Source: Botryococcus braunii (Eukaryota; Chlorophyta; Trebouxiophyceae). Taken from it: a stretch of DNA of 64,000 nucleotides. The stretch is taken from the NCBI GenBank assembly GCA_002005505.1, contig MVGU01001442.1, positions 26,001 to 90,000 on the forward strand, written 5' to 3'. The translations under genes were made by a program, and so were the position numbers. The notes under the pieces were generated by a model. It saw only the letters and a program-made list of their open reading frames with translations. It made no database searches and was not told the origin of the DNA. How positions within the stretch are numbered: position 1 is the first letter of the stretch; the number at the start of each line of letters is the position of its first letter. Below are positions 1-9,196 of this stretch, one piece after another.

Positions 1-22
1 TGCACAGAGGCACCACTATCTA

Positions 23-727
23 TTAACCAAGATGTGCTGCTAGCTCCATGCGAAGTTGGGGCAAGCACATTGAGAGAGATAAACATCGCCTCACCAGAAG
101 GAGGGGGTGGAGGTGGTAAATGCCACCCCGGAAACGTGTGTTGACTTGTTGGATAGTTATATGCTGAAGGTGGTCCAGGGCTGGAAGCGGATGAAGGCGT
201 GCCACCCCGGCCAGATCCATCATTCTGTAGAGGTAGACCTTGAGTGTCTCCCCTGTCTTGATGCCCTGCTCCATTTCCTTGTACCACTCAAGGTTGATGT
301 CTTGGTTGCTCCCTCCAGTGTGACTGTTCTTCACCCACGCGATGAAGTCGAACGCTGCTTTGTGGCATGAAATCTGAGAATGCCAGATGACTGGAACTGA
401 CTGGATCAGCCACTGCTTGATGGCTGAGTTCTCCACCGACCCTGGCATTGGCCTCTCCAAAGCCGCTCTGACCCCCTTGGTGTTTGCGCACGCCTCCAAA
501 GCTTCATACCAAAATTCAAAATTGCGCCCTCCATCATCAAGCATGACAGTCATCTTTGGATTAGAGGTATTGGGGATGTAGGCTGCCTTGTCAATCTCCA
601 CCTTTGGTTCTGCAGTGGCTGATTGTGTCCCGGTCATAGACTGCCCTGGAGTGGCCCCACTGACTTCTCCAGGTTGAGACATTGCTGTTTCACTGCTACT
701 TTCCTTTTCTTTGCCCCTTTTTGTCAT
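23..727 (-). pseudogene. Copia gag fragment (element B)
   Basis: The 234-residue frame opens with a Ser/Glu/Lys-rich segment. Residues from about 60 to 170 align by eye with the gag of element A: both have a short F-x-W-x-(E/N)A motif, an RPMPG/SAMPG segment, an E/QSVP segment, and a W-x-KEM…G(I/M)…GET run. Gag forms the particle that packages element RNA. After about residue 175 the similarity to A stops and the frame ends, with no zinc knuckle seen, so a frameshift or decay is likely. The start at 727 is the first ATG after the primer site and leaves a 374-base leader. Confidence 0.6.
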
Positions 728-1101
728 ACTATTGTCACTTCACCAGCCAAACTTACTCATAAACTTCTGGAATGCAGCAATACCCTACAATTCCCTCCAT
801 GTCATGGAAATTTACCAGCCAGTCTTGCACAGTAGTAGCAGATATGTTCCCCTCAGAAGTTTGCGCCGGAGTCCGGCCCGACTCACTCAGTGCTTCTAGA
901 CAACGTCTATGAATGATAAAGCACAGCTAAAACTTCAATTATGAATTTCCCAGAAAGGTAAACTGTGAGTAAGATAATGGTCCTGGTACACTCGAGTTCC
1001 CTTGCGCCGCTGCGCCATGCTCGAGCTCCTTTGTTGACGCTTACGTCTGACCCATCCGTAGACGACCTTCACTCCTGCTTTTACTTGGCTCAGCTGGAAG
1101 G
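728..1101 (-). other. leader of element B
   Basis: Non-coding stretch between the primer site and gag. Elements A and C carry ORF1 here; no equivalent frame is visible in B. I see no other structure. Confidence 0.5.
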
Positions 1102-1117
1102 GTGTGGGCCCATAACC
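1102..1117 (-). promoter_or_regulatory. primer binding site, half initiator-tRNA-Met type (element B)
   Basis: On the minus strand GGTTATGGGCCCACAC directly follows the LTR end. It complements the anticodon stem-loop of initiator tRNA-Met (…GGGCCCAUAACC) rather than the tRNA 3' end. One internal mismatch relative to the element C site. Confidence 0.75.
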
Positions 1118-1811
1118 TGTGAAAGGTTATGGGCAATCGGCTTTCCCTGTACAAAGCAGACAGGTCGTCAATAGACGAAGTTACTCCAGCTACAGTCCGT
1201 ACGACTGTCTGCTGAGTGCCACACACAACTGTCGGACAAGACTAGCATCTGGTGATGCCCAGCATCTTTCACAACCAGTTCCGTTACATCATTATCTTGT
1301 ACACAAGCACCGATCAAGCAATCACTAGATAAGGCTCTAGACGGCTACGTTCAAGTACATGCCTATACTCCCTGAAGTCACTGTCCCTTATCTGTTTGAG
1401 TGACTACAGGGTACACTAAGCTTGTTCACTCTCACAATAGCAACAATGATACAACACACACTGCCGCACCGTACCTGTACAAAGCAGACAGGTCGTCAAT
1501 AGACGAAGTTACTCCAGCTACAGTCCGTACGACTGTCTGCTGAGTGCCACACACAACTGTCGGACAAGACTAGCATCTGGTGATGCCCAGCATCTTTCAC
1601 AACCAGTTGGTATTCACTCCGGTGGGGCAGCCTTAAGAGTTCATCCGACAAACGTGTGATCTAGATAGGATTGTACCTTATGTTCGAAAACGTCCAGAAT
1701 CTGCCGTGTCTTAAGGTACCTTATGTTCTCAATGGACCCATATCCTAATAGTGCACACATGAAGATCACTTAAAGCACAAGGCATTCAATAATAATGTTC
1801 AGAACTCAACA
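1118..1811 (-). repeat. LTR, Y type, shared by elements B and A
   Basis: The 694-bp LTR reads TGTTGAG…TTTCACA on the minus strand, with canonical TG…CA ends. A primer site lies to its left (element B) and a polypurine tract to its right (element A side), so it works as 5' LTR for one and 3' LTR for the other. It contains a 134-bp direct repeat at 1147-1280 and 1475-1608. Near its 3' end it holds GCCCATAACC, which is complementary to the adjacent primer site. It is related to the 368-bp LTR of M, which has a single copy of the repeat. Confidence 0.8.
1147..1608 (-). repeat. duplicated block inside Y-type LTR (2 x 134 bp, period 328)
   Basis: Copies at 1475-1608 (first in transcription sense) and 1147-1280 look identical by eye. 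On the minus strand both end in GTACAG; the first is followed by GTACGG and the second by GGAAAG, so the 328 bases between are bounded by GT and AG. Confidence 0.85.
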
Positions 1812-4809
1812 CTTCCCCTGGTCCCTGTGACTCTGTGTCACCTTCAGTCATCCCCTCTCGCTCACAGCTCTCTCCCTTATCCTGTGCCAGCAGGATATCT
1901 CGAGCCGCAGTTCGTTGCTCATAGCGTTGAGCCCGCGACAGTCCGTCCGGAGGCGGGATGGTAGTAGCCGGATGCGTGTTACGCAGTGATTGCTGTACTC
2001 GCTCTAATATCTGATGGTGTTGTCCTTTGTCCGCACTTCCTCGCGCCAGTCGTTGAATAGCGTCCAGAGCCCCGGACTGATCCAGGTCCGGCTGCTGCTC
2101 TCCCGTGCTTGCTTCGGGAGACACACTGAGAATGCCCTCCTCTTGAGAAGGCTTCCCCTGACTATCAGGCTCAGTTGCAGCCTGGTCAGGGGGTACCGGG
2201 AAGGAGCTGTCAGGTCTACTGCTGGAGCATGGGCTGCTGACAGTCTGATTCTGCATACTGCGCTGTGACAATGGCACCACTGGGTTGCTGCTGTGCAATG
2301 GCTCTGCTAAGTCTTCAGGGTACGAGAACTGCTGAGGCTGGTCAGGGAGAACAGCCATTCCCACCCGAGTAGCTCCTCGAATGTGTTCCACAAATTGAAC
2401 ATCTCTGCTCTCTCTCCAGATCCCCCCTCCCATATAGATACGATATGCCTTTGATACTGGAGAGTAACCAGTGAACATCCCAGCCACAGCCTTTGGTGCA
2501 AAGGCTCCCCTCTGCTGGTCAGGAACGTGCACAAATGCAAGGCATCCCCATGTGCGCAGCAAGGATACATCTGGTTTATATCCCATGAACATTTCGCAGG
2601 GAGATAGGGGCCTGCCTGTGCTGGGTCCCATGTTTAGGAGGGTGCAGGCTGTCTCCAGGGCTTCCTTCCACATAACAGGGCTTGCTGCAGCAAAATTGAG
2701 GAGGGTCCTGGTGCGCTCCTTGAGGGTTCTGTTGGCTCTCTCAGCAACTCCATTCTGCTGAGGGGTATATGGGGCAGATGTCTCCAGCTTAGTGCCCTGG
2801 GATGCACAAAATTCTTTGAACTTGGCATTTAAGAACTCTGTCCCTCTGTCACTGCGGATGCACTTCACTGTAGTTTCCTTCTCAGTTTGCCAATACAGAA
2901 TTAGGTCTCTGACAACAGCTCCAATTACATCTTTTGACTTCACTGGCAGCACTGCCTTCCACCCAGATGCCTCATCAGTTACAGTTACCCAAAAGCGTTC
3001 CCCAGTAATGGCTGCTGGTGATATGGGACCCACAGTGTCAATGTGGATTCTGTCAAGGGGTTTCTCAGCAGGTCTAGAGCTTTCTCCAAATGGGGGACGT
3101 GCATGCTTCCCCTCAATGCATGCTTCACAGTACTTAGGACACTTTTCACAGGGGGACATCAAGGTGTCTAGGCCAGTAACCAGTTGCTCACTGCTCAGGC
3201 GTTTCATCCAGGGGTCTCCTGGGTGTCCCAATCTGCTGTGCCACAGGGAACGTTTGGCACAGTCGTGGCTTAGACCTTTGGAGCATTTCTTCTTCAAGGC
3301 AGCTGTCACTGAATAATGAACCTTCACTGGTGCTACTGGGAGACAGTTGTGGATATAATAGAGACCATTCTCTGGTTTCACAGGCATCTGCCAACCACTC
3401 GGTCCTGAGACAGCAGTGAAGGCTCCCAGTCTATCTGTACTGAACCAGATTCCATCACGCAGAGCAGCAGATACTGAGAGAATATTGGTGGTGGCTGAGG
3501 GAACACACTGGACATGATGCAGCCACACTGGAATATGCTGAGAGGACATGAGACACACTGACCCAGTAGCAACAATACCCCCAGTGGCATCAGAGGTAGC
3601 AAGCAGCAGTGGAATAGGATGGTCATGTACTGTAGGGGCATGCAGCAGGGAAAGGTTGTTCACGAGATGTACAGACGCTCCACTGTCCACAAGCCACGAC
3701 TGTTTGGACAGTTGGTGTTTACTGCCATCCAGCACATTATAAGATACCACGTATGGCATACCTTCTGAGGGAGGAGAAGGTGGGCCTGGAGGAGGGTGCA
3801 GTAGTGGGAACGCTCCAGTGCCTGGGAATGCATGCTGTACGCTTGGAGGTGGCTGGGGTGCACCAGGCAACGGTCCTTGGGGCCACATGGCAGCAAGTTG
3901 CTGTACAGCTGCCACCACATTGCGTTGTGTCTCTGCATCCCTTTTACGTTTGCGGCAGTCTCTCCAAAAATGGCCTTTCCTGTGGCAGTAGTTGCACGTG
4001 CCTCTCACTTCTCCCCTTGATTCTGAGTCTGCTGGCTGTTTGGAGGGATTGGCCCCGCTAGTGGACAGGGCTGGAGCAGTCTCTCGTAGATCAGGCATTG
4101 CCTTCATCACCATGGCAGGCTGTTCTCCATCATCATTGTAGCCAGAGGCCTCTGCAGTGGTGGAAATGAGAGCTGCCAGATCATCCAGGGGGTAAGCTAC
4201 TGCAGTGGGCAACAGCCCGGGAGGATTAGCTGCTGCTGGCAGTCCCTGCACGATCTGGGTGGCCACATGACCATCCAAGAGGTCATGTCCATTGCGTTTC
4301 AGGCAGCCTTTGAGATTTATCATTCTAGACACATACTGAGAGATCGTTTCTCCACGTCTCATCCCTTTTGACATTTCCTTCAGCCAGTCTGCATTCGCTT
4401 GAGTGTTGTAACCACCAACAAATTTCTTGCAAATAAACAGATATGCATCATATGCTGACGGCTTACTTGACACTTCTCCTAACCATTCCTCTGGAACTGA
4501 CTCATACAGCAGAAGCATTGCAGCCGCATTATGGATAGTTCCAGGCATGGCTGACTGAATGGCAGGAAAGGAACCCTTGGCACTATTGGCAGCAGTGAAA
4601 GCATTGTCCCATACCACAAAATTTGTGCCATGACGGTCCAGTTTAATATGCACTTTGACTTGAGTGGCTATGACCTTGGGAAGTACGTCTCCCTCGCCCT
4701 TTGATGTGCTGGGTGTACACGGCTGTCGTGTGGGAGACGATGTAGATGCTTCCTCTGTTGTGGGCTCCTCCTCAGATGGCTCTCTTGATTTAGATCTCTT
4801 TCTCGCCAT
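1786..4809 (-). CDS. Copia gag-protease-integrase polyprotein, lacking RT/RNase H (element A)
   Basis: A 1007-residue open frame. In order: charged Ser/Glu N-terminus; gag (about residues 50-250); CCHC zinc knuckle CNYCHRKGHFWRDC near 273; aspartic protease with WLVDSGASVHLV near 375; GAG-pre-integrase HHCC region (LWHSRLGHPG … CEACIEGKH) near 530-570; integrase core with HIDTVGP, SDRGTEF and the catalytic Glu in the NGVAERANRT region; then a Ser/Pro/Gln-rich linker. The element C protein continues from that linker to RT and RNase H, but here it ends about 10 codons after a GGACCAGGGGA sequence that merges with the polypurine tract. The stop lies in the LTR. No internal stop is seen, so gag-PR-IN could still be made, but the element cannot reverse-transcribe itself. 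Confidence 0.85.
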   Translation of the reverse strand: MARKRSKSREPSEEEPTTEEASTSSPTRQPCTPSTSKGEGDVLPKVIATQVKVHIKLDRHGTNFVVWDNAFTAANSAKGSFPAIQSAMPGTIHNAAAMLLLYESVPEEWLGEVSSKPSAYDAYLFICKKFVGGYNTQANADWLKEMSKGMRRGETISQYVSRMINLKGCLKRNGHDLLDGHVATQIVQGLPAAANPPGLLPTAVAYPLDDLAALISTTAEASGYNDDGEQPAMVMKAMPDLRETAPALSTSGANPSKQPADSESRGEVRGTCNYCHRKGHFWRDCRKRKRDAETQRNVVAAVQQLAAMWPQGPLPGAPQPPPSVQHAFPGTGAFPLLHPPPGPPSPPSEGMPYVVSYNVLDGSKHQLSKQSWLVDSGASVHLVNNLSLLHAPTVHDHPIPLLLATSDATGGIVATGSVCLMSSQHIPVWLHHVQCVPSATTNILSVSAALRDGIWFSTDRLGAFTAVSGPSGWQMPVKPENGLYYIHNCLPVAPVKVHYSVTAALKKKCSKGLSHDCAKRSLWHSRLGHPGDPWMKRLSSEQLVTGLDTLMSPCEKCPKYCEACIEGKHARPPFGESSRPAEKPLDRIHIDTVGPISPAAITGERFWVTVTDEASGWKAVLPVKSKDVIGAVVRDLILYWQTEKETTVKCIRSDRGTEFLNAKFKEFCASQGTKLETSAPYTPQQNGVAERANRTLKERTRTLLNFAAASPVMWKEALETACTLLNMGPSTGRPLSPCEMFMGYKPDVSLLRTWGCLAFVHVPDQQRGAFAPKAVAGMFTGYSPVSKAYRIYMGGGIWRESRDVQFVEHIRGATRVGMAVLPDQPQQFSYPEDLAEPLHSSNPVVPLSQRSMQNQTVSSPCSSSRPDSSFPVPPDQAATEPDSQGKPSQEEGILSVSPEASTGEQQPDLDQSGALDAIQRLARGSADKGQHHQILERVQQSLRNTHPATTIPPPDGLSRAQRYEQRTAARDILLAQDKGESCEREGMTEGDTESQGPGEVLSSEHYY

Positions 4810-4820
4810 GCTGATGTTAC

Positions 4821-5345
4821 TCAGTCTGCGTTAGGTTCTGACCGCTGCGAGTCCCCGTCCTCGTCTCCGTTGTCTGTGTCCGTGCACCACTCCTCTGGGC
4901 TGAATCCTTTTCTGCTGCCCAGAAAGGAAAGTAGGAAGTCCTCGTCAAGAGTGGCGAAAGCACACTCCACTGCTGTGTAGGCTGCCCTTTCTTCCCAATA
5001 CTCGGGTTTGCTGGGTCCTCCGAGCTGTTGTAGGTGTCGTTCAAATAATGCTCGCGTGACGAAGCCTGGGTCCGCGTTGATGAATGAACACTCCCACGCA
5101 GTTACTTTGTAGGCTGGGTAAACAGAGAATCGTCGTCTGAACCACAGAGGCTGTTCGACTTTGCCCAGTCCGTACGCGCGGCTGACAAAATCCTTCACTA
5201 GAAATGCTCGTTCTTCTGGTGTCCTCGGTCCCGTATCTCCTCCAGCTCTCCTCAGGCTATCATATGTAGGTGGTGAAGGAGTTGGGGGAATAAAAGGTCT
5301 TTTACTGCCGGTCAACATCCTCCCGCTCTGCTTCGTTCGTCCCAT
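4821..5345 (-). CDS. ORF1, conserved 174-residue protein upstream of Copia gag (element A)
   Basis: This 174-residue frame lies between the primer site and gag and ends 11 bases before the gag ATG, in a different frame. I do not recognise the family. It has a basic N-terminus, a Pro-rich stretch (PPTPSPPTY), a middle block shared with the same-length ORF1 of element C (32830-33354), including PRTxEERAFLVKDFV, YPAYK, SFIN, FERxLQQ and GGPS, and an acidic C-terminus. Equal length and conserved core in two elements of opposite orientation argue that it is a genuine element-encoded protein. Function unknown; a particle or RNA-binding role is only speculation. Confidence 0.75.
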   Translation of the reverse strand: MGRTKQSGRMLTGSKRPFIPPTPSPPTYDSLRRAGGDTGPRTPEERAFLVKDFVSRAYGLGKVEQPLWFRRRFSVYPAYKVTAWECSFINADPGFVTRALFERHLQQLGGPSKPEYWEERAAYTAVECAFATLDEDFLLSFLGSRKGFSPEEWCTDTDNGDEDGDSQRSEPNAD

Positions 5346-5386
5346 CGTAGGCTCGGAACATACTTTCAGTTGCCCAGCTCAAGAGT

Positions 5387-5402
5387 TGGTGGGCCCATAA
5401 CC
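5387..5402 (-). promoter_or_regulatory. primer binding site, half initiator-tRNA-Met type (element A)
   Basis: Minus strand GGTTATGGGCCCACCA directly follows the LTR terminus …GTTCA. It complements the anticodon arm of plant initiator tRNA-Met. GCCCAG in the LTR and CTGGGC downstream could pair and enclose the site. Confidence 0.8.
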
Positions 5403-6144
5403 TGAACAATTCTGGGCGTAATGTTCCCTGTATGTCCCGGCACGAAGGGTGTTAAGCTCGGTCGGGTCTCTTGCTGTGTGTCGGAGAGCAAGCAGAGCCC
5501 GACTGTGTGTTGGCACTTGTGGCAACTGATCAGAGATAAGCACCCGGAGTGCTCTTTCAGTCCCAAACAAGTCATTACATTGCTTCTTGCTCTCTCTCAA
5601 CGCCAAGGAATTCAAACTACCTCTTCTAAGCATTGACAGATAGTTCGCATTACCATTGTTCGATGAGCCAAGCATTAGCAACATTCTAATACTCTTATCT
5701 AGACCTCTTCCTAATCAATTTGTCCATGCAAGTTACACTAAGATGCAGCACTTCACCTGTATGTCCCGGCACGAAGGGTGTTAAGCTCGGTCGGGTCTCT
5801 TGCTGTGTGTCGGAGAGCAAGCAGAGCCCGACTGTGTGTTGGCACTTGTGGCAACTGATCAGAGATAAGCACCCGGAGTGCTCTTTCAGTCCCAAACAAG
5901 TGCCGTGCCCTTCATGCCTGCTGCCTATATCCTTTCTCGCAAGGACGCGTCAAATTGCATTACTCTCTCTCTCCAAAATGGAATCGGTCCAGATCAATTA
6001 TGGCAGAACTCTAGAGTTCTGCCATCCATTACTCTACCTCTAAGATTGTTCACATTGATTGCTATAGGGAAGCCTAGCCACTATTACTCTTCTGAGGGAA
6101 AGTCACTAATTTGTTCCTTCACTATTATAACAAGGACCCTAACA
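5403..6144 (-). repeat. 5' LTR of element A, X type (742 bp)
   Basis: Reads TGTTAGGG…GTTCA on the minus strand. It is clearly related to the LTR of element C (shared TGTTATAATAGTGAA-like start region, AGAAGAGTAATAGTGG block and internal repeat). It holds a 145-bp block at 5757-5901 and again at 5428-5572. A TATA-like GGATATAGG at 5924-5932 sits about 29 nt upstream of the first block. The first block ends CATACAG then GTGAAG; the second ends CATACAG then GGAACA. Confidence 0.8.
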
Positions 6145-6322
6145 CTTCTTCTGCTTTACCAGGGGACACAATTACAAAAGAGGGTTTAGAAGTGCCATCT
6201 TCAAGCACTACATCTCCTTCCTCCCTTGCAAATTGACAATTAAGCAAGGTTTCTAGTGTTTTCTGTTGTTCGGAATAAAATTTGTCGAGACGAGTAAAAT
6301 TTGGGGAATGTGGGTTAGCCAT
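6145..6322 (-). pseudogene. start of pol of element F, truncated by insertion
   Basis: An ATG lies directly after the gag stop (TAAATGG), opening a frame beginning MANPHSPNFTRLDKF. It runs 59 codons before the element A LTR begins at 6144; the remaining codons and the stop come from that LTR. No catalytic motif is reached. The stop-then-ATG arrangement matches the separate gag and pol frames of G and N. Confidence 0.5.
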
Positions 6323-7777
6323 TTAATATCTCCCTCTTCCCCTTCTTCCTCCTCCTCCTCTGCCTCTGCCCCTGCCTCTGCCCCAGCCCCATCCTCTGCC
6401 CCTGCCCCTGCCTTGTCCAAAGCCCTGTACCATCCCTGCCCCTGCTGGCAGAGCCTGTGGGGCAGGGAGACCATGAATGGCCCCCCTACCCCTCCCCTGT
6501 GTCATGTAAATGTGTGGGGGGACTCTGTTCTCCATCGCACACTGTTGTAAGCACAACTCAATCGTGAGTTGGTCAAACGATGTGAGGGGTATATTATTCT
6601 GGAGTTTCCTGAAGGGGCACATATGAAACTCGTGGCCCCTACAATGGCACGCATGACAACGCCTATCCGGGGGTATCGCAACCCGAGTGTCTACTCGGAG
6701 ATGCGGGGCCGCACCATCCCTTCTATGTGGAAGCGGGATGAATGGTGGGGCCCCTCCCCAAGCTTGTCCAGCTGCCATACCAGCCATGCCAGCTACTCCA
6801 GCTTGCTCCTGAAGCGCTGGTGGGTGAAACACCAATGGCTGCTGCCAGTCCCATTGCCCCAGTCCTGGTCCTTGTCCTTGGGGTTGCACAGCTGCCGCTT
6901 GCCCACTTGGGGCCCCCATCCTGGTCCTCTTATAGTGTCTCTGCCCTCCCCCCATGGCAGCCTCATATTTTGTCAGTGCATTGATCATTACATCTATGTC
7001 ATTATAGGGCAAACCAGTCCCCGGGTCAATGATTGCTTTGTCTTGCAATTCTTCTCGCAGGCCCTTTTTAAAGCGATGCAACTTTTCACCCATAGACAAA
7101 GTTTCATGTGCTTCAACCTCTCCAAACAAAGTAGTGATTCTTTTTACATATTTTGACAAAGGCTCATTGCCTTGATACACAATATCAAGTTTATTACGGG
7201 CTGTGGTAGCTCTATCTTTGCTATCATACACACTTTGCATCAATTCGTTCATAATATCCAACGTTACCTCTTCATTAGGATTTGCTCTTTCAAAAGCAGC
7301 TCTTTTGGACAGCCATACCTTCCTAGGTAGTTTTCCTAAGCACCTGTACGCATAATCCACTCGCAAAGCTTGTGGCACCTTCGTTAGTACGCAATACGAA
7401 CGGACATCAGCCATGAATTGTTGCCAATCATCTTTTCGACCTTCAAACTTTTCTGGTAAATGAGCCCTTATGGCAACGGGACGAACCTCTGCTTCGCCTT
7501 CTCTAGCTTGTTGTCGTTCTTCTTCCCGATGGAGCAGATCGTCGAGTTGGCCTCGCAAGACATCCATGCGCTCGTTCATAGCGGCATTGTCCGCCTGTAT
7601 TGCTGCTATTATTTGTTGTCTTTGAGCCATTTTTACTGCTCGTGCGAAGGAATGAGACCGTGTTAACCCAGGCGGAGGCCCCAACGGGGCGCCGAGTGAA
7701 ACCCGCGCTAACGCACCACAGATACCGCAAAGCTCGTCCTCACTTGATGTATAACTATTATTAGAACTACTATACAC
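6323..7777 (-). CDS. gag polyprotein (element F)
   Basis: The 484-residue frame has a Ser/Asn-rich start with a CGIC pair, a coiled, Glu/Arg/Gln-rich region near residues 50-95, and a retrotransposon gag domain near 100-260 (W-Q-x-F, YAYRCLGKLPRKVW, LDIVYQGNEPLSKYV, FKKGLREEL). A CCHC knuckle CHACHCRGHEFHMC follows near 370. The protein ends in about 40 residues of Arg-Gly repeats with Trp. Such RG-rich tails commonly bind RNA. No stop or frameshift is visible. It lies between the primer site (7809-7820) and the pol start, which it precedes by zero bases. Confidence 0.8.
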   Translation of the reverse strand: MYSSSNNSYTSSEDELCGICGALARVSLGAPLGPPPGLTRSHSFARAVKMAQRQQIIAAIQADNAAMNERMDVLRGQLDDLLHREEERQQAREGEAEVRPVAIRAHLPEKFEGRKDDWQQFMADVRSYCVLTKVPQALRVDYAYRCLGKLPRKVWLSKRAAFERANPNEEVTLDIMNELMQSVYDSKDRATTARNKLDIVYQGNEPLSKYVKRITTLFGEVEAHETLSMGEKLHRFKKGLREELQDKAIIDPGTGLPYNDIDVMINALTKYEAAMGGGQRHYKRTRMGAPSGQAAAVQPQGQGPGLGQWDWQQPLVFHPPALQEQAGVAGMAGMAAGQAWGGAPPFIPLPHRRDGAAPHLRVDTRVAIPPDRRCHACHCRGHEFHMCPFRKLQNNIPLTSFDQLTIELCLQQCAMENRVPPHIYMTQGRGRGAIHGLPAPQALPAGAGMVQGFGQGRGRGRGWGWGRGRGRGRGGGGRRGRGRY

Positions 7778-7778
7778 A

Positions 7779-7820
7779 CTCTCCGTGGCCGGAGAGGGGC
7801 CTAGCCCCTCGCCGATACCA
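7779..7820 (-). promoter_or_regulatory. primer binding site plus two hairpins (element F)
   Basis: Minus strand TGGTATCGGCGA at 7820-7809, then stem GAGGGGC-TAG-GCCCCTC (7810-7794) and a second stem CTCTCCG-GCCA-CGGAGAG (7796-7779). The first seven bases equal the usual plant initiator-Met site TGGTATC. Confidence 0.65.
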
Positions 7821-8038
7821 GCTGTTAGGGAGGATCCGGCGGAAGAGTTTAGGAAAGAAACGCAAGATAGTTACAAAGGAGCAACCGCCCAGACCACCTT
7901 CCACGTCCAAGTCCCTTTCCCATAATATATGCTATATTCTAGTCTAACTCTAATTAACACACGTAACACACTCCTCCCTACTCCACGGTGCTTCGTCCCA
8001 TAAGGGCGCGTCACGCCGCGACAGAGATCCGGCGTTAC
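7821..8038 (-). repeat. probable 5' LTR of element F (about 216 bp)
   Basis: Sequence between the primer site and the broken RNase H frame of H. On the minus strand it runs from about GTAACGCCGGATC to CCCTAACAGC. Its partner LTR is not in the window, so the ends are inferred from the primer site and from the point where the H reading frame stops making sense. Confidence 0.5.
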
Positions 8039-8719
8039 GACTGTACCGGAATCCCTCTAACAACACCTGCCTCAGCTGCAGCCTCAAACATCAGCCTTAG
8101 CTCTTTGAGGGTGTGAGTCTTACCATTCATGCTATTCACATTAGACACTGCACCCTGATTGTCACAGAATACCAACAGCACCGCCCCCCGCATCTTGTCC
8201 GTGTTGGCTCTAATGCATGTCCTGACCAGTAGGCATATATTCTTCACCTCCCTGTGACAAGAAGACAGTGTCCCCTTGCTCATGAGCTCCTGTTCCTCTT
8301 CTGTGAAACTCTCCTGCATGGGTTGCAGCAGCAGCTCTTCTGAGAATCCCCCATAACCCCTAGCAGATGCATCCCCATAGCACACGAAGACTGGTCCCTC
8401 CTGCCTCCATGGCTTGCCCTTCTGCCTTTCTAACGCCTCCACCCAATACAGCAAATCTTCTTCCGTTAACGCTGCTAACTCCTCTGTCAAGCTCTCCCCC
8501 CATTCCCGGAGCTCTTCCATGGCTTGAAACAACCTCCTAATGTACAAGGGGGTAGCCGTACTGCAGGGGCCACACTCACTAACATGCCTGCCAACCTTGC
8601 CATGTCCCTCTTGGTACCCCCAGCTGTCCTAACCTTGCCTATTTCCTCCAAAATGAAATCTGCTTTGTCCTGGGGCACGTGGAAAGCTTGTTCCTCTAAG
8701 TCCACTATCAAGCCAAGAT
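8039..8719 (-). pseudogene. RNase H domain of DIRS-like pol (element H), cut at both ends
   Basis: The frame continues exactly from the RT at 22458: removing element G and one copy of its target duplication restores an uninterrupted Q-Y-L-G-L-I-V-D junction. It contains a DIRS-type connection region, then an RNase H with Asp in YGDASARGYGG, Glu in SSCHREVKNI and Asp in FCDNQGAVSNVN, matching a D-E-D catalytic set. RNase H degrades the RNA strand during reverse transcription. The frame is lost at about 8039 where the LTR of element F begins, so the C-terminus is missing. Confidence 0.75.
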
Positions 8720-9196
8720 TGTAATAACTCGCGGAATTTATAAGGAAGTAAGGCAGGAAGGGAGCAAGGAACGAGGCGCGACACGAGGTCCGTCAGTTGG
8801 GGCAAGCAAGCGTTTACAAGAACCACCCCACCACACAGCTTACCCTTGTGGTTTCTCCAGTTCTGTCCTCTCGTGTTAATCTACTCGGCACGCGGGTTCC
8901 TAGCCAAGGGACGCCTATGATTCGAACTCGGCCCATGTACGACTTAACTCCCTCTATCCTTCGTGAGAGCCCTAGATCGTCCACTCGCTGGCGTGCTAAC
9001 GGTGACAACTATTGTCATCTAACACACGCAATGACGGAGTGCCAACTATGCATGGCGTAAGCAACCATCACCAACGGAAGGTGCTACTCTCGTTCGAGCG
9101 GCTAACCACGTGGCTCCCACGGGCGTGCAGTATGGCGCCAAAGGGCGTCTCCGGCAAATGTCCCGAAATGCTCGGAAATCCTCGCATTCCGTTACA
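8720..9196 (-). repeat. 3' LTR of element G (477 bp)
   Basis: Minus strand TGTAACGG…TTATTACA, canonical ends, matching 21980-22457, 27377-27854 and 41428-41905. It lacks one base near 8731 (CTCGCGG versus CTCAGCGG). Confidence 0.9.

Larger units (their letters stand above)
1..1811 (-). mobile_element. Copia element B, 5' part only (runs off window)
   Basis: This is a Ty1/Copia element read on the minus strand. Its 5' LTR is at 1118-1811, its primer site at 1102-1117 and its gag at 727-23; the rest lies left of the window. The LTR is also the 3' LTR next to element A, because a polypurine tract lies directly to its right (1812-1823), so one LTR serves two elements. Unlike A and C, element B has no ORF1 between primer site and gag. 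Family assignment comes from gag similarity to A. Confidence 0.75.
1812..6144 (-). mobile_element. Copia element A, truncated and with mismatched LTRs
   Basis: Minus-strand Copia: 5' LTR 5403-6144, primer site 5387-5402, ORF1 5345-4821, gag-PR-IN 4809 downwards. RT and RNase H are missing. The coding frame runs straight into the polypurine tract of a different LTR type at about 1812-1823. The 5' LTR belongs with the LTR of element C, whereas the LTR at 1118-1811 belongs with M, so A is a chimera of two elements. It interrupts the pol start of element F at 6144/6145. Confidence 0.8.
6145..8038 (-). mobile_element. Gypsy-like element F, 5' part (cut by element A)
   Basis: Minus strand: LTR about 7821-8038, primer site 7809-7820, gag 7777-6323, pol start 6322-6145. 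The pol is interrupted at 6144 by the 5' LTR of element A; the remainder would lie beyond the left edge. F itself interrupts the RNase H frame of H near 8038. Classification as Gypsy-like rests on gag form, primer site type and separate gag and pol frames; no RT of F is visible. Confidence 0.65.

Noticed and set aside
5428..5901. Repeated 145-bp block read as a duplicated small peptide gene
   Set aside because: It lies wholly inside an LTR and mirrors non-coding blocks in other families.
8814..9060. Short frames in the G-family LTR found at every LTR copy
   Set aside because: Present only as parts of the LTR, on both strands, with no start context or domain.
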